Source: Ptychodera flava (lineage: Eukaryota > Hemichordata > Enteropneusta > Ptychoderidae). Taken from it: a stretch of 64,000 nucleotides of DNA. The notes beneath the pieces were generated by a model that worked only from the letters and a program-made list of their open reading frames with translations, did not search any database and was not told where the DNA came from. Shown piece by piece: positions 46,709 to 59,273 of the stretch (the first letter of the stretch is position 1; each line of letters begins with the position of its first letter). The stretch is from contig NC_091947.1 of assembly GCF_041260155.1 (NCBI RefSeq), positions 28,977,615 through 29,041,614 on the forward strand. Reading direction: 5' to 3'. The position numbers and the translations under genes were made by a program.

Positions 46709-49700
46709 TGACTATGTGGCCCGCGACGTCATGGACAAGTTACTATTCAATCCTACTGAGCGCGCGACGTTCGATATACAAGGCATGTAATAATGGTGTA
46801 TGGGAAATCATACTTCTAGGCGGAGGGTTTAGAAACCAAATGTGAATTTAGATGTTCTGATGTTAGGGATACAACCCTGTGTATGTAACATGATCATGCT
46901 TGACTTGTGACACATTTGTTTGTAAACCTCAGTTAGCCAAGATGGAGGGATTATTTTCAGGATTTGCATGCAATGGGGCCATGACCCTTAACAGTCTACT
47001 GGACGAACACTTTAGAAGTCATGTGTGAATCTGAAAGTCATGTTAAGCACAGACAGCAACATAATATATGTCTGCCAAGTTTGATGGATGTGTGTGATTT
47101 TGTTTGCATGATTTGAGAGATCGGCAGGGATTACTTGGAATGGAAAGTGCAGTCAAGTATGAAAAACTAGAACATTCCGTAATTTGTAAGTGAGAAAAGT
47201 GATATGTTGATAATAGGGGCAGTAGATGTATTTTCAGGATGGTGTGATGTGCGCTACATCTTGTGATTAGGTGAGGATGATATATGGCAAACAGTGATTC
47301 TACAAATCCATTACTATTAAGAATTAATGTGTAATAAAGCAAGTACATTGATGCATAGAAATTGTCCATTACATTCTAAGTAGGACAACATCGCAACCAT
47401 ATTTAACATGATTCAGTTCTAATGTGCAATATTATTTGTGAATATCTTGATTCTATCAAATTATCTTTCGTAGTTTAGTGAGATGGATCAAATCAAGTGT
47501 TACATGAATTTCTTGTGCGTAATTTTGTAAAGTCATTGATGGTTCAATGTGGCTACAAATACATTAGAAGATGCATAATGTGGCTAGTCACATGATTGTA
47601 TAACTCTTAGCAAAGGCACACCATCTTTAATGTCCTTGGACTTTCTATAATGTATGTGTCACTACAGAAAGAATCTTATTATCCCACATCAGCTAAAATT
47701 AGCTGCATTTTACATAATAGCTACTATCTGCAAACAGAATTCAGAGATTCTCATTAGATTGGTTGTTGTGGATATATGAGAATTTTAATCAGGCGCAGTG
47801 TCAGACTTTGCTAATTGTTGCCCAGACTCTCCACAGTCGCTGTGCCTTGTTTCATGCGCGCCCATGATGGGCTTGCATTGGAAGGCTAGCTGTGCAGCTG
47901 TTACAGGACGCACTACAAGACACAGCGACTGTTGGTTCTTGCAAGGATATGAATATTCATAAGGGTAGTGACGTAAACGGAAACATATATAACTGGGCGG
48001 AGAGAATATTATACTAGTAGCTAGTAGACCTAAATACGCGGTATGTTTTTGTTTGTCATTTTTTAATTTTATTTGGCTATGGTACTTGTCATTTGATTTT
48101 GACTAACGGATGCGTGGAGTTCTATAAAGTACCTGGATCAGACAGAAATCAGACTGGTCGCTTGCAAGAACGTCCAGACCCTGGGATTCGCATCGCGTCT
48201 TTGAAGGATGCGAGCGTGTTCAGACTGATGACAGGGATGAACGCAAATCGCAGGGTCTCTGCCAGACTAATTGTTGCTATGAATAGATTTGCAATAAATG
48301 TTTTATGCGATGATGATATGAAAATATAGAGCACAACATCAGATTTGTCCAATATAGTAAGTGAATTTTCAAATGCAAGCAAGAGTTTTGAAAGAACAAT
48401 GAGAAAATCTTAATCTATCATTGGCCGCATACTAACAACCATTTTCTCTTTGGGTTTAAAAACTACAATAAACATATCTCATGTTTGATGAAAAACTTTG
48501 GTAAATATATTTCTCTTACTTTATCATCAGAATAAATTCTACTTGGAAAATTAAATGTTTTTTCCATTTAGTTGTGTCTGAGTTATGACCAAATAAAGCA
48601 ACTACATTTTAACAATGTATGCTATGGACACAGGCTGTGTGGATTTTAACTCGTTTCAAACAGTACGGCATGTCCTAAATGCCATGTTTTGACTTCAATG
48701 AAATAAGTCCCTGCAAATTCTGGACAGTGTTCATTCTGACTGTGGGCTAGTTTTCTTGATTTCAAAATGCATTTCCTTTCTACAGATTTTATTAGTACAA
48801 CCTCTTGTGATTTTTGTGCTGCAACTATTTCAGTGCATACTTTTTTTCTAATTTCTGCAACAAACAAGCAGCCTTCTCCACTCAGAAAAGGCCCATCTGG
48901 ATTCAACACATGCCAATGTATTAGTTATGAGATGCAAGAAATGACAAAGTCTTTCAACTTTGCTTGCCAAAGGTGATAATTTGGGAAGGGAATCAACATT
49001 TCAACTATGTTGCAAGGAATACACTACACCAACCTAAGACGTACCTACAGACCATACAAAAGATGTTAATACCTTACACCTGGTAATACTTGACATCAAT
49101 CGGCCTGCGTGATCATTAACAATTATGTCACCATTCTCTAATTCCATGTTTGACATAATGGGAAATTTTACCCAAATGATAGACCATGGTCTTCCGCTCC
49201 ACTGTCTCTGCCAAACTATTCAAACCATAGTTTCTCATTTCACTTTTTTCATTTGGAAATTTGCTGTCAGGTTTGCCTAGTATTGTGTTGCATTTGTCTT
49301 CCATGGCAAACCTAATGTCCTTGGAAGTGCTACAAATGGAACTGATACTCTTCAGTCAAAAGCTTGCTTTGCATGTGCTGCCATCTCAAGGTATAATTTG
49401 CATGATAATAATATCTACATATGAAAGAACATGTGTTGCCATGTCTTTTATTGATTGAGGTAATCAACAATCTGCATGAACTACTGGTATCACAAATGAA
49501 TTCTCTCGTCTTCCATCCTGTCTTCCTTGTTTCACCAAAATACCTACCTTTTTGTAGCCTTCTGAATTTATGTATGCACCTACCTTTGGGTAAACTGGAT
49601 TGATACCTGAAAGAAGGCAATGCAAACAATAACATCACATCAAGCACTGAAGCAGTTCAAGCTCTCACTTGCACACAATGACCCAAACAACTTTCAGAAG

Positions 49701-49750
49701 ACTCAACTCACCACACTGAATACAGTCCACTTCATGAACAAACTCTCTCA

Positions 49751-49791
<41 letters not shown>

Positions 49792-49831
49792 AGTGTTTAG
49801 AGGCCTAAGTCATTGACCAAGCCTTTTTAAC
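46709..49831. other. intergenic region without a supported gene
   Basis: Only short open frames. Around 47830-48300 there is a GC-richer segment with inverted 11-mers and a TATA-like CATATATAACTGG at 47980-47995, but no recognisable coding sequence. A CT/CA dinucleotide run lies at 49743-49792. Confidence 0.45.
49743..49792. repeat. (CT)n(CA)n microsatellite
   Basis: About 25 bases of CT followed by about 26 bases of CA. Confidence 0.95.
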
Positions 49832-49873
49832 GGTATATCTCTTTTTGGAGGATGTGTGGTCCTGAAAAGGACC
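49832..49873 (-). terminator. histone-type mRNA 3' stem-loop with downstream purine-rich element
   Basis: On the minus strand, GGTCCTTTTCAGGACC (49873-49858) fits the replication-dependent histone stem-loop consensus GGYYCTTYTNAGRRCC at every position. It is followed by ACACATCCTCC and then AAAAAGAGAT, positioned like the U7-pairing histone downstream element. No histone coding sequence is recognisable upstream on this strand. The nearest upstream same-strand gene is the PNRC2-like gene, whose stop is about 1.3 kb away. It may be a relic of a histone repeat or an unusual 3' end for that gene. Confidence 0.55.
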
Positions 49874-51166
49874 GGGATGGATGGGTGATAGGATGATATA
49901 AAGAAAAGAAAGAAGCTTGTATTCTAGAAGATCACAGCAACTTGTGCGACGAATGCGACTGTTGATAGTTGTGCGTGTGACAGCATGTCTTCCAGTAGTT
50001 CCATGGTGATAGTAATCTTCTTATGTACTCATCGTATAGAGTTGATGCAATGTCCAATGGCAGTGAGAATGCTTTTCTTCGTATAATTTCCATATTTACA
50101 AGTTCGAATATTCTTTTTCATTTAACTGTTTGAAACTTTTTAACGCACATTAACTGCACAAAACTTTTATCTTCTTTTTGGTATCTAATAAATTTAGAAA
50201 AAGGGCTGGCCGAAACGTTTTAGTTTTTAAACTCCCTGAAAACCTCATATGTTGCCCTACCGTTGACCTACACTAATACCTAAACTGAACGATAAAACAC
50301 TCATATGAAGTATTTACAATAGCACCTCATATCAAGAAAACTTTCATTTTGTATAAACTTACAAAACCTGAAGTATTTACATCAAACGTTAAAAATCTCT
50401 CATAAAAATCTGTAGGAATCCTGAATATTTAACAACAAGATGGAAATCATATAAATCGCCTTTTTTAAGGAATGAATGAAAGTTTTCTTGACTGTATTGC
50501 ATTATCCTCTACAAGACTTCAAAATGGCCGAAATATTGGAACTGCTGGAAGTTTACCTATATACAGATATTTGGAGGTTTCGATTTGTCTTGAATCATGA
50601 CCTGTGACCGACTGAATTCCAAATGACAGACTGATTATCACATGCATAACTATCACTCTAAAGAACAAAAAAAGCTAGCAATTGCACCTTTAAAGCTATG
50701 CTCATCCTGAAAAAATGAAATGAAACCTGGAAATTTGTGGGAATGGAATGGTAAAGTTTTGCCGTGACTAACCTGAACCTAAAAATCTACTTCTACACTA
50801 ATACCACCTACAAAATTTATAATTTCAACACTAATTTGAACACCACTTTCCTGTGCTAATTTTATCTAATTTCATGGAGCTTCTTGGTATGCTTTCAACA
50901 TACATAAAAATATTGCCTTGTTTGTGAAAGCAACACCAAAAGCTATCTTTTATGCAGAGTTGACAAACAACAAGTACAAGGTACGTAGCAAAGTCATGTA
51001 CACTATGTACAACAACACGTCCCTCAAAATCCTGATCTGGCGATTTGGTCTCTGACATTTCTCATAGTCTATACAAAATCTTCTTATAAAATTGAATTTT
51101 GTTATCAAAAAGACACCTTTTTTAAAAATGGCAACTCTTTTTCTTAAAAAAAAGACTTCTGTAAAT

Positions 51167-51628
51167 TCATGCGGTTACTTTGAGCATCATTTTGAGTTGA
51201 CATGTCATTAAATCGCATTCATTTACGCCCACAGCAACAATATCATTATCTATACTTGGCCTTCTGGTTTTCATGGACTCAACCCAATGGGTTGGCGGTT
51301 TTGGCAGTAATTTGGGCGACGGAGGGTCACTAAACTTAGCACCGGCATAGGGACTTTCGTTATTGCTGTTGGTAACGGTGGACGGCTTTGGTGATTGCCG
51401 ATTCGGAGTGCTGAGGCAACTCCAAACTCTGTTGTTGTTCTGAACATCCGCTGTTGTACGCGGCGAAGCCCTACTGTTTGGTGTTGCGTTGTAGCTCTTA
51501 CAAGGCTTCGGGGAAGGTGTATTGCTGTTTCTATCCCTATACTTCTTGGGTGTGTTGCCTCCACGTCGATTCTGAATGTTTCGAGTACTGGTACTTGGAC
51601 TGCTTCCCGGAGTCATACTGTATGTCAT
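51167..51628 (-). CDS. PNRC2: proline-rich nuclear receptor coactivator 2-like protein
   Basis: PNRC2 bridges UPF1 and the decapping factor DCP1A in mRNA decay, and was first found as a nuclear receptor coactivator. The intronless 153-residue product (human 139) has a Ser/Pro/Asn-rich, low-complexity N-terminus (1-92). The family's signature block follows: YAGAKFSDPPSPKLLPKPP then THW (94-115), including the SH3-like/EVH1-binding proline motif SDPPSP. The C-terminus LMTCQLKMMLKVTA aligns with IMTFQLKTLLKVQV of human PNRC2, where LKTLL is the NR box; here it reads LKMML, so the canonical LxxLL is lost. The ATG at 51628 is taken; a second Met four codons later is possible. No clear polyadenylation signal was found nearby; the first reverse AATAAA is at 49446-49451. 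Confidence 0.85.
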   Translation of the reverse strand: MTYSMTPGSSPSTSTRNIQNRRGGNTPKKYRDRNSNTPSPKPCKSYNATPNSRASPRTTADVQNNNRVWSCLSTPNRQSPKPSTVTNSNNESPYAGAKFSDPPSPKLLPKPPTHWVESMKTRRPSIDNDIVAVGVNECDLMTCQLKMMLKVTA

Positions 51629-54600
51629 GTATAATGTACTTTGAACCCGAGTTGTGTCCTATTGTCTTCGCACTGCCTACGTGCTCGTCGTTTCGTATCC
51701 GCTTCTATCGTCCTGGATGACGTTTCTGTGAAGCGAAGCATTAATTACCAATCTGGAAACAGTTCTCAGCGAGATTTACAATAGGAACCTCACCGAACAG
51801 TTTCAACTCAACGGCTCTCTTCACTTTATGAAGAAACCCAACAGTCGTTCTTCTTTTGGCAATGTGCCCACTGGGAGCCAACTGAAACAAAATGGCGATT
51901 TTTTCACACGGCAAAACAACCGATCAAAACGTTCTTCTCACGCAACCGGACTGTCTTCTAAGCACTACAGCTGGTGGAGTGCACTCTTCTGTCAGTAGAC
52001 AACTTCTACCGCTAAAATGCGCTCAAAATACGCACGAATTTGTACAAATTCTGTACCACACACTGGAAAGAGTTGTTCTTCGACTAACGCCAACTTATCC
52101 TCGACAAGAAATGTTGTATTCGACTGATTATGTACAAGCATATTAACCAATGAATACAAAGTATTGTGTCACGAGGGATCATTTTGGCCAATCAGAAACG
52201 CTATGTAAATATATTTGATGACGCTATTTCTATTTTGGGCTTCAGGGAAATTTGTTGTAATAAATTTCCGTGAAAAGCTCTGATTCATTTTCACAGAGAA
52301 ATCCCCTCTTCCTTTTAGGGTCTCTTACCATTCTCATGGTACTTTGAGGTCACAGTGCATTTTCTCACAAGCGTTTTCGTAGTTTTTGTTTCTTTGTTTT
52401 AGACCATCGTTCGTTCCACGGCGTCGTTCCTTCGTTGTTTGGTTTGCGTTTGTATCTTTTGTGACGTCATGTTTAGTATGCAAATAACAAGTAAACACAC
52501 ATTTCACCATAGTATACTCACAGTATAGTTTGTATGCAGAACCTATGTACTTTCATGGAGCTGCATGGTACTTCACAGACACAAGAGAGTATAGAGGGTA
52601 ATGGGAAGGGGTTATCGCTCAACAGTTCGCCACGCCACGGTGAAACACCGCATACGTGTGATTGAAAAACCCGGGTGAAAAACAAGGATTGTTTTCTTTC
52701 ACAGCGCAGTAAATACTATCCCTATACTTTCTACATACTGCGCTTTGCTGAAACCAGCAGCTAGTACCTTCATGCTGAAACAAATCATTTCGTGGCGCTG
52801 TTTAGAACACTCTACTAGTCTCTAGTCACAGTCCCTCCTACCATGGAGTTACCTCCATGCTCCTACCCACCTGTCCTCTAGTCTATGTATCTGTACGCCT
52901 ACAGCGAGTGAATCTTGCGCTTTAGGCCTACATTACTTTGTAAATATCCTTGTATAGCTGGCATATTTACATGTAAGATACAGCTCTGCGTGGCAAGGTT
53001 GTGTGTTACGGCTATGTAGTGGTTATGGGCCTATATACAGCCTGTGAGTAATTGACACAGCCCTGTTGGCCACGTATAGCTATTTACATGTAAGATAGTG
53101 GTGCAATTGCAAAAAAGAAAATTCATATGACTTTTCAAGAAAATATCATCGACAATAATCAGCGCTGTCATCTCCTGGGATACATCTATGCAAGACACAG
53201 TTCACCCTAAGATTTGAGGACATTGCATCTAAATCCAAATTTAGTCAAATGTACAGGCGATGTACGTGTCGAATACATGTAATATTCACCAACTCGTTTC
53301 ATCATGGTGCAGGGTTCAAAAGCACAGTTACTCCACAAAGACCAAACATATAAAAGCCTCTCAGAATCCATAATCCTCATGATCTTTTTTTGTCTTTTGT
53401 GTTTGCAACCATTTTTTGATCTTTACGTGATGAAAGTTTGACGCATTGCGTTTGAAAAAGAGTGATGCTTTTGTTAACTTTTATAAAGTTGTCCTTTTTT
53501 GTGATACCGGTTTTTGTTATTAAATATCAATAAAGTAAAGCCTTCACATAACAAAAACTTCTTATTATGCATGTTTTGATTCTCGAACGAACATGACTCA
53601 GGCAAGGCAAGAAAACCTTTTCATGGACGCCCAAAATTAAATATCAAATACAATTGAACTATATGACTGTGGACATGTGAATCCTTGTCGCAACAAGTGC
53701 ACTGTTCATTACCACTATCATTGAAACACGTGACGCACGTACACGTATCAGTTTCCTTTGTTACCATCAAGAGAATGATCACGGTGATTCTAGGCAACTG
53801 GGCTGAAGTCAAAAATTAAATTCCTCAATCAAACTTTCTATTTGAAGCTAGTTTATATTTTTTACCTTCGATATTTGTCATAAATTTATTATCAACTCCC
53901 TTCACCGAGACTGTTCATATCATTTCAGTTTACAGTACTCGGAGCAACTGTTCTGGTTAATATTTTATCAATGCAATGCTAGTTGTACTAGTTCTATTGC
54001 TAGCTTTGACGTTAATTTTCTTATAGGTTTTCATTTTTCTTGCTAATTTTGACTTTGACAAGTTATCGACAGAAAGCTCGTCAGAAAACCACCAACATAG
54101 CTATGGACGTTCAGCTATGGTTATGATTTCGAGTGGAATTGCTTCATAGCCCTCCCCCCTTTCCAGAAGATTTTAATAGTTTTAGGGCACAAACCATCAC
54201 TGTTTTGCATCCCGGCCCCATCATTTTAACAAACAGAGCCTCTTGCAGTTTTTTCCAGGATTGAAAAATATTTACAAAAATAAACTCGATTAGAATTTGA
54301 AAAAAAAATGTAGCTCTCCAAAATTTACATGCTTGATTCTGACCATGGCATAATAAAGCTAATTGGAAAAAACAGAAGTATGAAAATTACATGTAAAACC
54401 AGTAAAACTAAAGTGACTCAACATTATTCAAATTACAATCAAATTGAGTCGGACGAGAAAACGTTTAAAAGTATGTTAAATGGAAAAAAAAACTATGTTG
54501 GATCCTTGCGCCGTACACCATGATACAACCTGAGTCACACGGTGTTAATAGTGAGTTACTCGGTAGTTGCAGGCAAGCGAAGTAGCCCGAACACATGACG

Positions 54601-55295
54601 GATATGACGTAAAACAAGCTGGTGGCCACCGGAAGTTGAACTTTTCACATAAAAATACACCCATGATTGTCATTGAATACAGAACGAGAGATATCGAAGC
54701 TTGCGAAGGCCGGCCAACAGCGCCTAGTTATTTTCCGAATTTTGCTTAGTTTGCTGTTGCCCTGACCGTTTACTTTGATCAGGAACATTGCCGAAATAAT
54801 TGGAGACTTTCTTTGTTTAGGATGACGTTCGGTTCAGCTCATTCGAGGAGGTAAAAGCCGATTTTTTGTGCCTTCTACGTGTAACGTGAACGTATGTGTG
54901 TTGATCATTCATTTGGCAGCAGTGTCCATATTAGCGCGGTGGGGTCGGATTAGCCGTCGCGTAGTTTGTACAACGGTCCGTGTCTAGGATTTTACCGAAC
55001 TATTCGTTACCGATCACTTCTTTAATTTTTAAAACAATTCGAAGCAGTCCGTCAGACTGAGCCGCATACAGCTCAGTTGTTGCCACTTTTCGACTGGGGA
55101 CGTCGATTGATAGATTTTGTGGATCGATGATCGTGTGGACATATTCTAACAGCTTACCCGACCGAAAGAGTTTTGAGTACCCGTCCTTCTCTCGAGGCAG
55201 AAATTTCCACCTAAACTTTGATTTGCTGTTGTAGAGGTGTGTGTGACGTTTCGCATAAGCTATTTCTTTTAGCTTGAGACTATTAGAGGACGGAT
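51629..55295. other. intergenic region, divergent promoters, no supported gene
   Basis: The part next to PNRC2 (51629-51900) is likely its promoter and 5' UTR. The part just before 55296 is relatively GC-rich and likely promoter/5' UTR of the next gene. I see no coding exon between them. An 84-codon open frame at 51892-52146 (ATGGCGATTTT start) and a minus-strand open stretch at 55000-55302 lack further support. Confidence 0.45.
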
Positions 55296-55656
55296 ATGCC
55301 AATTGCTACGCAAGAAGGCCCTCCTCTGAGGCTACAACGACGAAAGCCTCTACACGCTGCTGGGGGTCACACGAATGGGCAGACGCCTTTTGACGAGGAA
55401 AATGCCAGCACTGGCGACACGGCGGCCGATTTTGTCGAATTGCTACGGAATTCACCAGATGCAATGAATCTTTCACCAAATAGAGACTTGTTCAATCGAA
55501 GGACTCCGACGCCGAGTGTAAATTTTACCCGACATTCTCCACAGTCGCCCCTCAATCCTCGAAACATGTTCGCTGAACTCGTTCATTCGCCAAATAATTC
55601 TGGCCACGGTGGTTACGATCTTAGAGACACAACTGCACGGAGGAGGTCATACCAAG
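55296..55656 (+). CDS. first coding exon of an unidentified S/T-P-rich protein
   Basis: Not recognised. The frame opens at ATG 55296 (context GGATATGCC) and runs 120 codons plus one base to a good donor (CAAG|GTAAAC, donor at 55657). The exon is GC-richer than its surroundings, as expected for coding sequence. The peptide is rich in proline-directed phosphorylation-type sites (LSPNR, RTPTPS, RHSPQSPLNP, VHSPNN), with an acidic stretch near FDEENAS and a possible helix at DFVELLRNSP. That composition suggests an unstructured, cell-cycle- or MAP-kinase-regulated N-terminus, which is inference only. Later exons were not found up to 64000, so the first intron is probably over 8.3 kb. Confidence 0.65.
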
Positions 55657-57039
55657 GTAAACTGAAAATTGGCTGTTTTTCTCTCACTCGTTCTTTCCCT
55701 ATTAACTAGAGATATTTGTATATTCAATAGCAATGTGTTTTAGCAATGTCATTCCAACGATGAAGAAAATTGTCGACGAGGCAAGCGTGCATGGTAAAAT
55801 TATGTGCCATAACTAGTAATATAATCGCCTAATGTAATACCATGCATGTGACAGCTCAAATGTGTACGCAGGGCAGAATTACATTGTTCTCAGTGAATCA
55901 CAAAATACTGGTTATTGATGCAAAAAGGCCTTTGCAGTCGACAAGCAATTTTTCATTGTCTTCTACCAAGTCTAGTGCAAACTAGAGATCCAGAATTTAC
56001 AAAATTGTAGATGGTATAATAACAAAGCACCAAGTAGGAGACAAAGTTTTGTCGTATAGAAAGTTTACAAGTAGGTAAACCGTCGTAGAGGAGGGTTTAT
56101 TAGTAGACTAAATTTAGCAACTACTTTCTACTAATAATATAGTGTATTTGTTTCATCATATCAAAATTTCATTCTCAGAAGCACTGATGCAGAAGAGTAT
56201 TATATGAAGTTCCTATTTTTACGTGGATGTTATGTTATATTTGGCAAGTTTATGTGGTTATTAGGTCCACAACCGCTGTTTTCTTTTAGTGGAGTAGAAA
56301 GAATTGCTTTTGCATGGGGATGTTTTTGCTATTGAGGTCAAACCTGCAAACATGCTAGCATATATAACCTAGTGTGCGGCACACATCCATCATGTGATGC
56401 AGTTCTGGTCATTTTCATGTGGGCTGCGATGGTAATGTAATCCCCCTAGTTCATTTACATTTGTGAAGAACTTCCTTGCAAGGACCCTTATCTTCCTGAT
56501 AATAGGATGGTCTGTAGTGAGTTGGAAGTCCATGTTTTGTGGTAGTTTTGTAATCCTCATGGTGTTGGTGGGATTTGACTTTGGTGTGGGTACCACACAT
56601 TGGGCATTCTTTGTCCGATTTACCACGGCTAAATAGGGTATATGTATTTGTACACCTCACAGCAGTTCAGAGAGGTCACGCTATATCAGCTATCCTTTGC
56701 TTCAGTTAATCAGTCTCACTTAAATAGCAGCAACATTGTGAATATTATTTCTGGTGTGGAAAACAGGTATAGTTTATAGTGCAGAATGCATCTTTGAAAG
56801 TTTCCCACTTTTGTGGTGCCCCAGAATAACCCTGAATATATGGCAGCTACAGACATTTCTCTTTTACTGTTCAAGAAGATGCCCTGTTCAGGTATAGTGA
56901 AATAATAAATACAACAGTTCTAAACACTGTATGTCTAGTCAGTAAAATATTCTGGACACAAATGTTGTTGGCAAAATACTCATTGATTCGTCAACATGAG
57001 TGACATACTGTTTAAAAATTGTTTTTGTTCATTGCATTT

Positions 57040-57380
57040 AAAGGGCCAGTAGTTGTAACTTTTGATGATGTTTCTTTCAGTGTCATCTACAGGTTCTTTT
57101 TCTACTCCCAGAAGTATGTTGAGATACATAGAATTCAGCTTATTAACTCAGCCTATACGTGTTTAGACTGCATTGTTATTGTTGACAAATGAATTGCATT
57201 CTCGGTCCACACTAGAATTCAAACATAAATAATAACAGTGCATTTTACATATATAGATGCTGTGTTAACAAGCTGAATTGTGGAATTTCAACATGCTTTA
57301 GGGAGTAGGATGAGAACTTGCAGTAAAAATTAAAGTTAGCGAGAAAAAAAAATCATCAAAAGAAACAGCTACTGCCCTTT
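57040..57380. mobile_element. foldback MITE, family 1, copy 2
   Basis: The best-preserved copy. The left end AAAGGGCCAGTAGTTGTAAC then TTTTGATGAT mirrors the right end ATCATCAAAAG then CTACTGCCCTTT. Internal arms carry CTACTCCCAGAAGTATGTTG and CAACATGCTTTAGGGAGTAG. Confidence 0.85.
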
Positions 57381-57779
57381 ACCTGAGAGAAAAAGCTGTG
57401 TGTTTGCACCAGAGTGTGGTAGTTAGAAGTGACCATTTGTAGAACATTAGTGTAGTTTACTTGGTTTTGAACGAGAAAAACATTCTGTATGTCTGAGTAA
57501 CAGGAACTGTTCACTACTCAGTGCCGAATGTTGTGAAGGCATAGGCAATATTGAGCTGAAGGATTATTTGAATTTGCAAGATAAATTTGATTAGGTAGAA
57601 TGTGCCATGGCAAGTTTTTTCAGAAACTCATATATTTACAGTATTTTTCTGGTCAACTACTTCTAGACACTCATTTTGAAGTCTGTGGAGAAAGTGAAGT
57701 TTCCATCTGCATGTGTTTATGAAAAGTGAAATTTAGTCTCGGAATTTAGTTTCTGTAACATAATTAGGTACAGTAGCCA

Positions 57780-57955
57780 TTTAGAATTTCGAGTGTCTAT
57801 AAATTTTAGTTTTTTTCTGTAATCCAACACTTTTCATATTGACCACTTGTTTATATTCTTAATGATAGAAAAGAATGGTTCAAAGTTTCCTTGCAGAAAG
57901 ATTGGGCTAAAGTTTAAAAATTTTTAAAAATTTTGTCACTTTTTCAGTTGCTTCA
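57780..57955. repeat. dispersed repeat, partial copy
   Basis: Related to the end of the repeat at 22920-23300 (see that entry). Boundaries approximate. Confidence 0.45.
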
Positions 57956-58264
57956 ATTTTAGTCACATTATTTGCCAAATTGGAAGTGTTCTAAGTATGA
58001 ATCTGTAGTAAAGGGTAATAGCAACAAACAATATTACTATGTTTCTCATCCCTACATCCCTCAATAATGTAGGTGTGTCCATGGAAACAGGATCTCTATC
58101 AGTCTACATCGCAGATTGTGTTAAACCCTCAGTATTTAGAATCAACATGCCCAAACACATACTAAATTTAGCTGCGAATCTGTATCATAAAAGCCATATA
58201 TTCATACTGGATCAAAAACTTGTTGACTTGACTTGTAGTACATTTGTGAATAATATATATAATA

Positions 58265-58326
<62 letters not shown>
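58265..58326. repeat. (TA)n microsatellite, about 31 copies
   Basis: Uninterrupted dinucleotide run. Confidence 0.95.
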
Positions 58327-58328
<2 letters not shown>

Positions 58329-58971
58329 TGTTATACTGATCATGTAATGAGAGTTAATGTGTTACTGCAATAATGTCACAGAAGTTGTAAAAGTTAGAAA
58401 AAGTTATTTCCCCTTTTCCACTAGATTGCTGTATGGTGATGGTTGCTGTGGGAGTAGCACCCAATTGCTCACAATTCATTCAATAAAGGTGACCTTGACA
58501 TATTATATTAACATTTTTGTCTTTTGGCCATCAAAATTTATTTAATACCTGATTAATGTGGGCAGCTTGTTGAAGGAGAAGTATTTTGACTGTTTCTCTG
58601 TTGTACTCTGTTTTCCTACTTCCATTTTCTGACTACAGCAACCCTTTTTGTCATTTTTCGGGGAAGGTTGCTTTCCAAACATATCATACATCGTAACATG
58701 TAAACCACCAGCTTGGTTGCCTTTGTTTTCTAATATATTATATAAAATCTAAAATATAGGTGTTCTGTTGCCTAAGGCATTGTCAAGATCGCTTGTTACT
58801 GTGCTTTCCAGGCTTGATATAATTAACCAACAACCAATGCAAAATTGCAAGGACAAATCTGACTTCTTCCTTGACATTTGTCATGTAACTGATACTTTTG
58901 CTCTTGATTTCTACCAGCTGATGAATGCAAATGTGCAGCATATAGAGTAAAACCTTTCCTGCTATGCATTC

Positions 58972-59273
58972 AGTTTCGTGTTCTTCTCACCCAAAGCATG
59001 TTGAGATGCACAAGTTATTCAGCTTGTAGCCTGTACAAGTGTGTAATCTGCATTGTTTTTGTTGACAAGTGAATTGTAGCCTGGACTAGAATTAAATAAA
59101 AACAATAACAGTGCATTCTACACGCATAGACGCTGTGTTGGCCAGCTGAGTAGTACAAGTGTTTTAACATTGCTTGGGGAGTAGAACAATAATTTGCAAT
59201 TGACATTTAAAATAAAATAAGTATAATGAAAAAAATCATGAAAAGCTACAGCTACTGTACTTGCCCCCTTAAA
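58972..59273. mobile_element. foldback MITE, family 1, copy 3 (left end truncated)
   Basis: Matches copy 2 from the internal arm (CACCCAAAGCATGTTGAGAT) to the right end (AAAGCTACAGCTACTG). The outer left end is missing or too diverged to see. Confidence 0.7.

Noticed and set aside
47043-47369. 108-codon minus-strand frame with an ATG
   Set aside because: Composition (Leu/Ser/His/Tyr) typical of AT-rich non-coding DNA; no motif.
49858-50500. Histone gene upstream of the stem-loop on the minus strand
   Set aside because: I checked the frames for the C-terminal ends of H1, H2A, H2B, H3 and H4 and found none.
51892-52146. 84-codon plus-strand frame next to PNRC2
   Set aside because: Good ATG context but no homology, donor or downstream exon; probably in the PNRC2 upstream region.
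55000-55302. 100-codon minus-strand frame opposite the start of the unknown gene
   Set aside because: Begins with TTG and overlaps the likely 5' UTR and promoter; the peptide looks protein-like but has no family match.
58039-58347. 102-codon frame ending in YIYIYI
   Set aside because: Its end is the TA microsatellite, and the rest has no motif.
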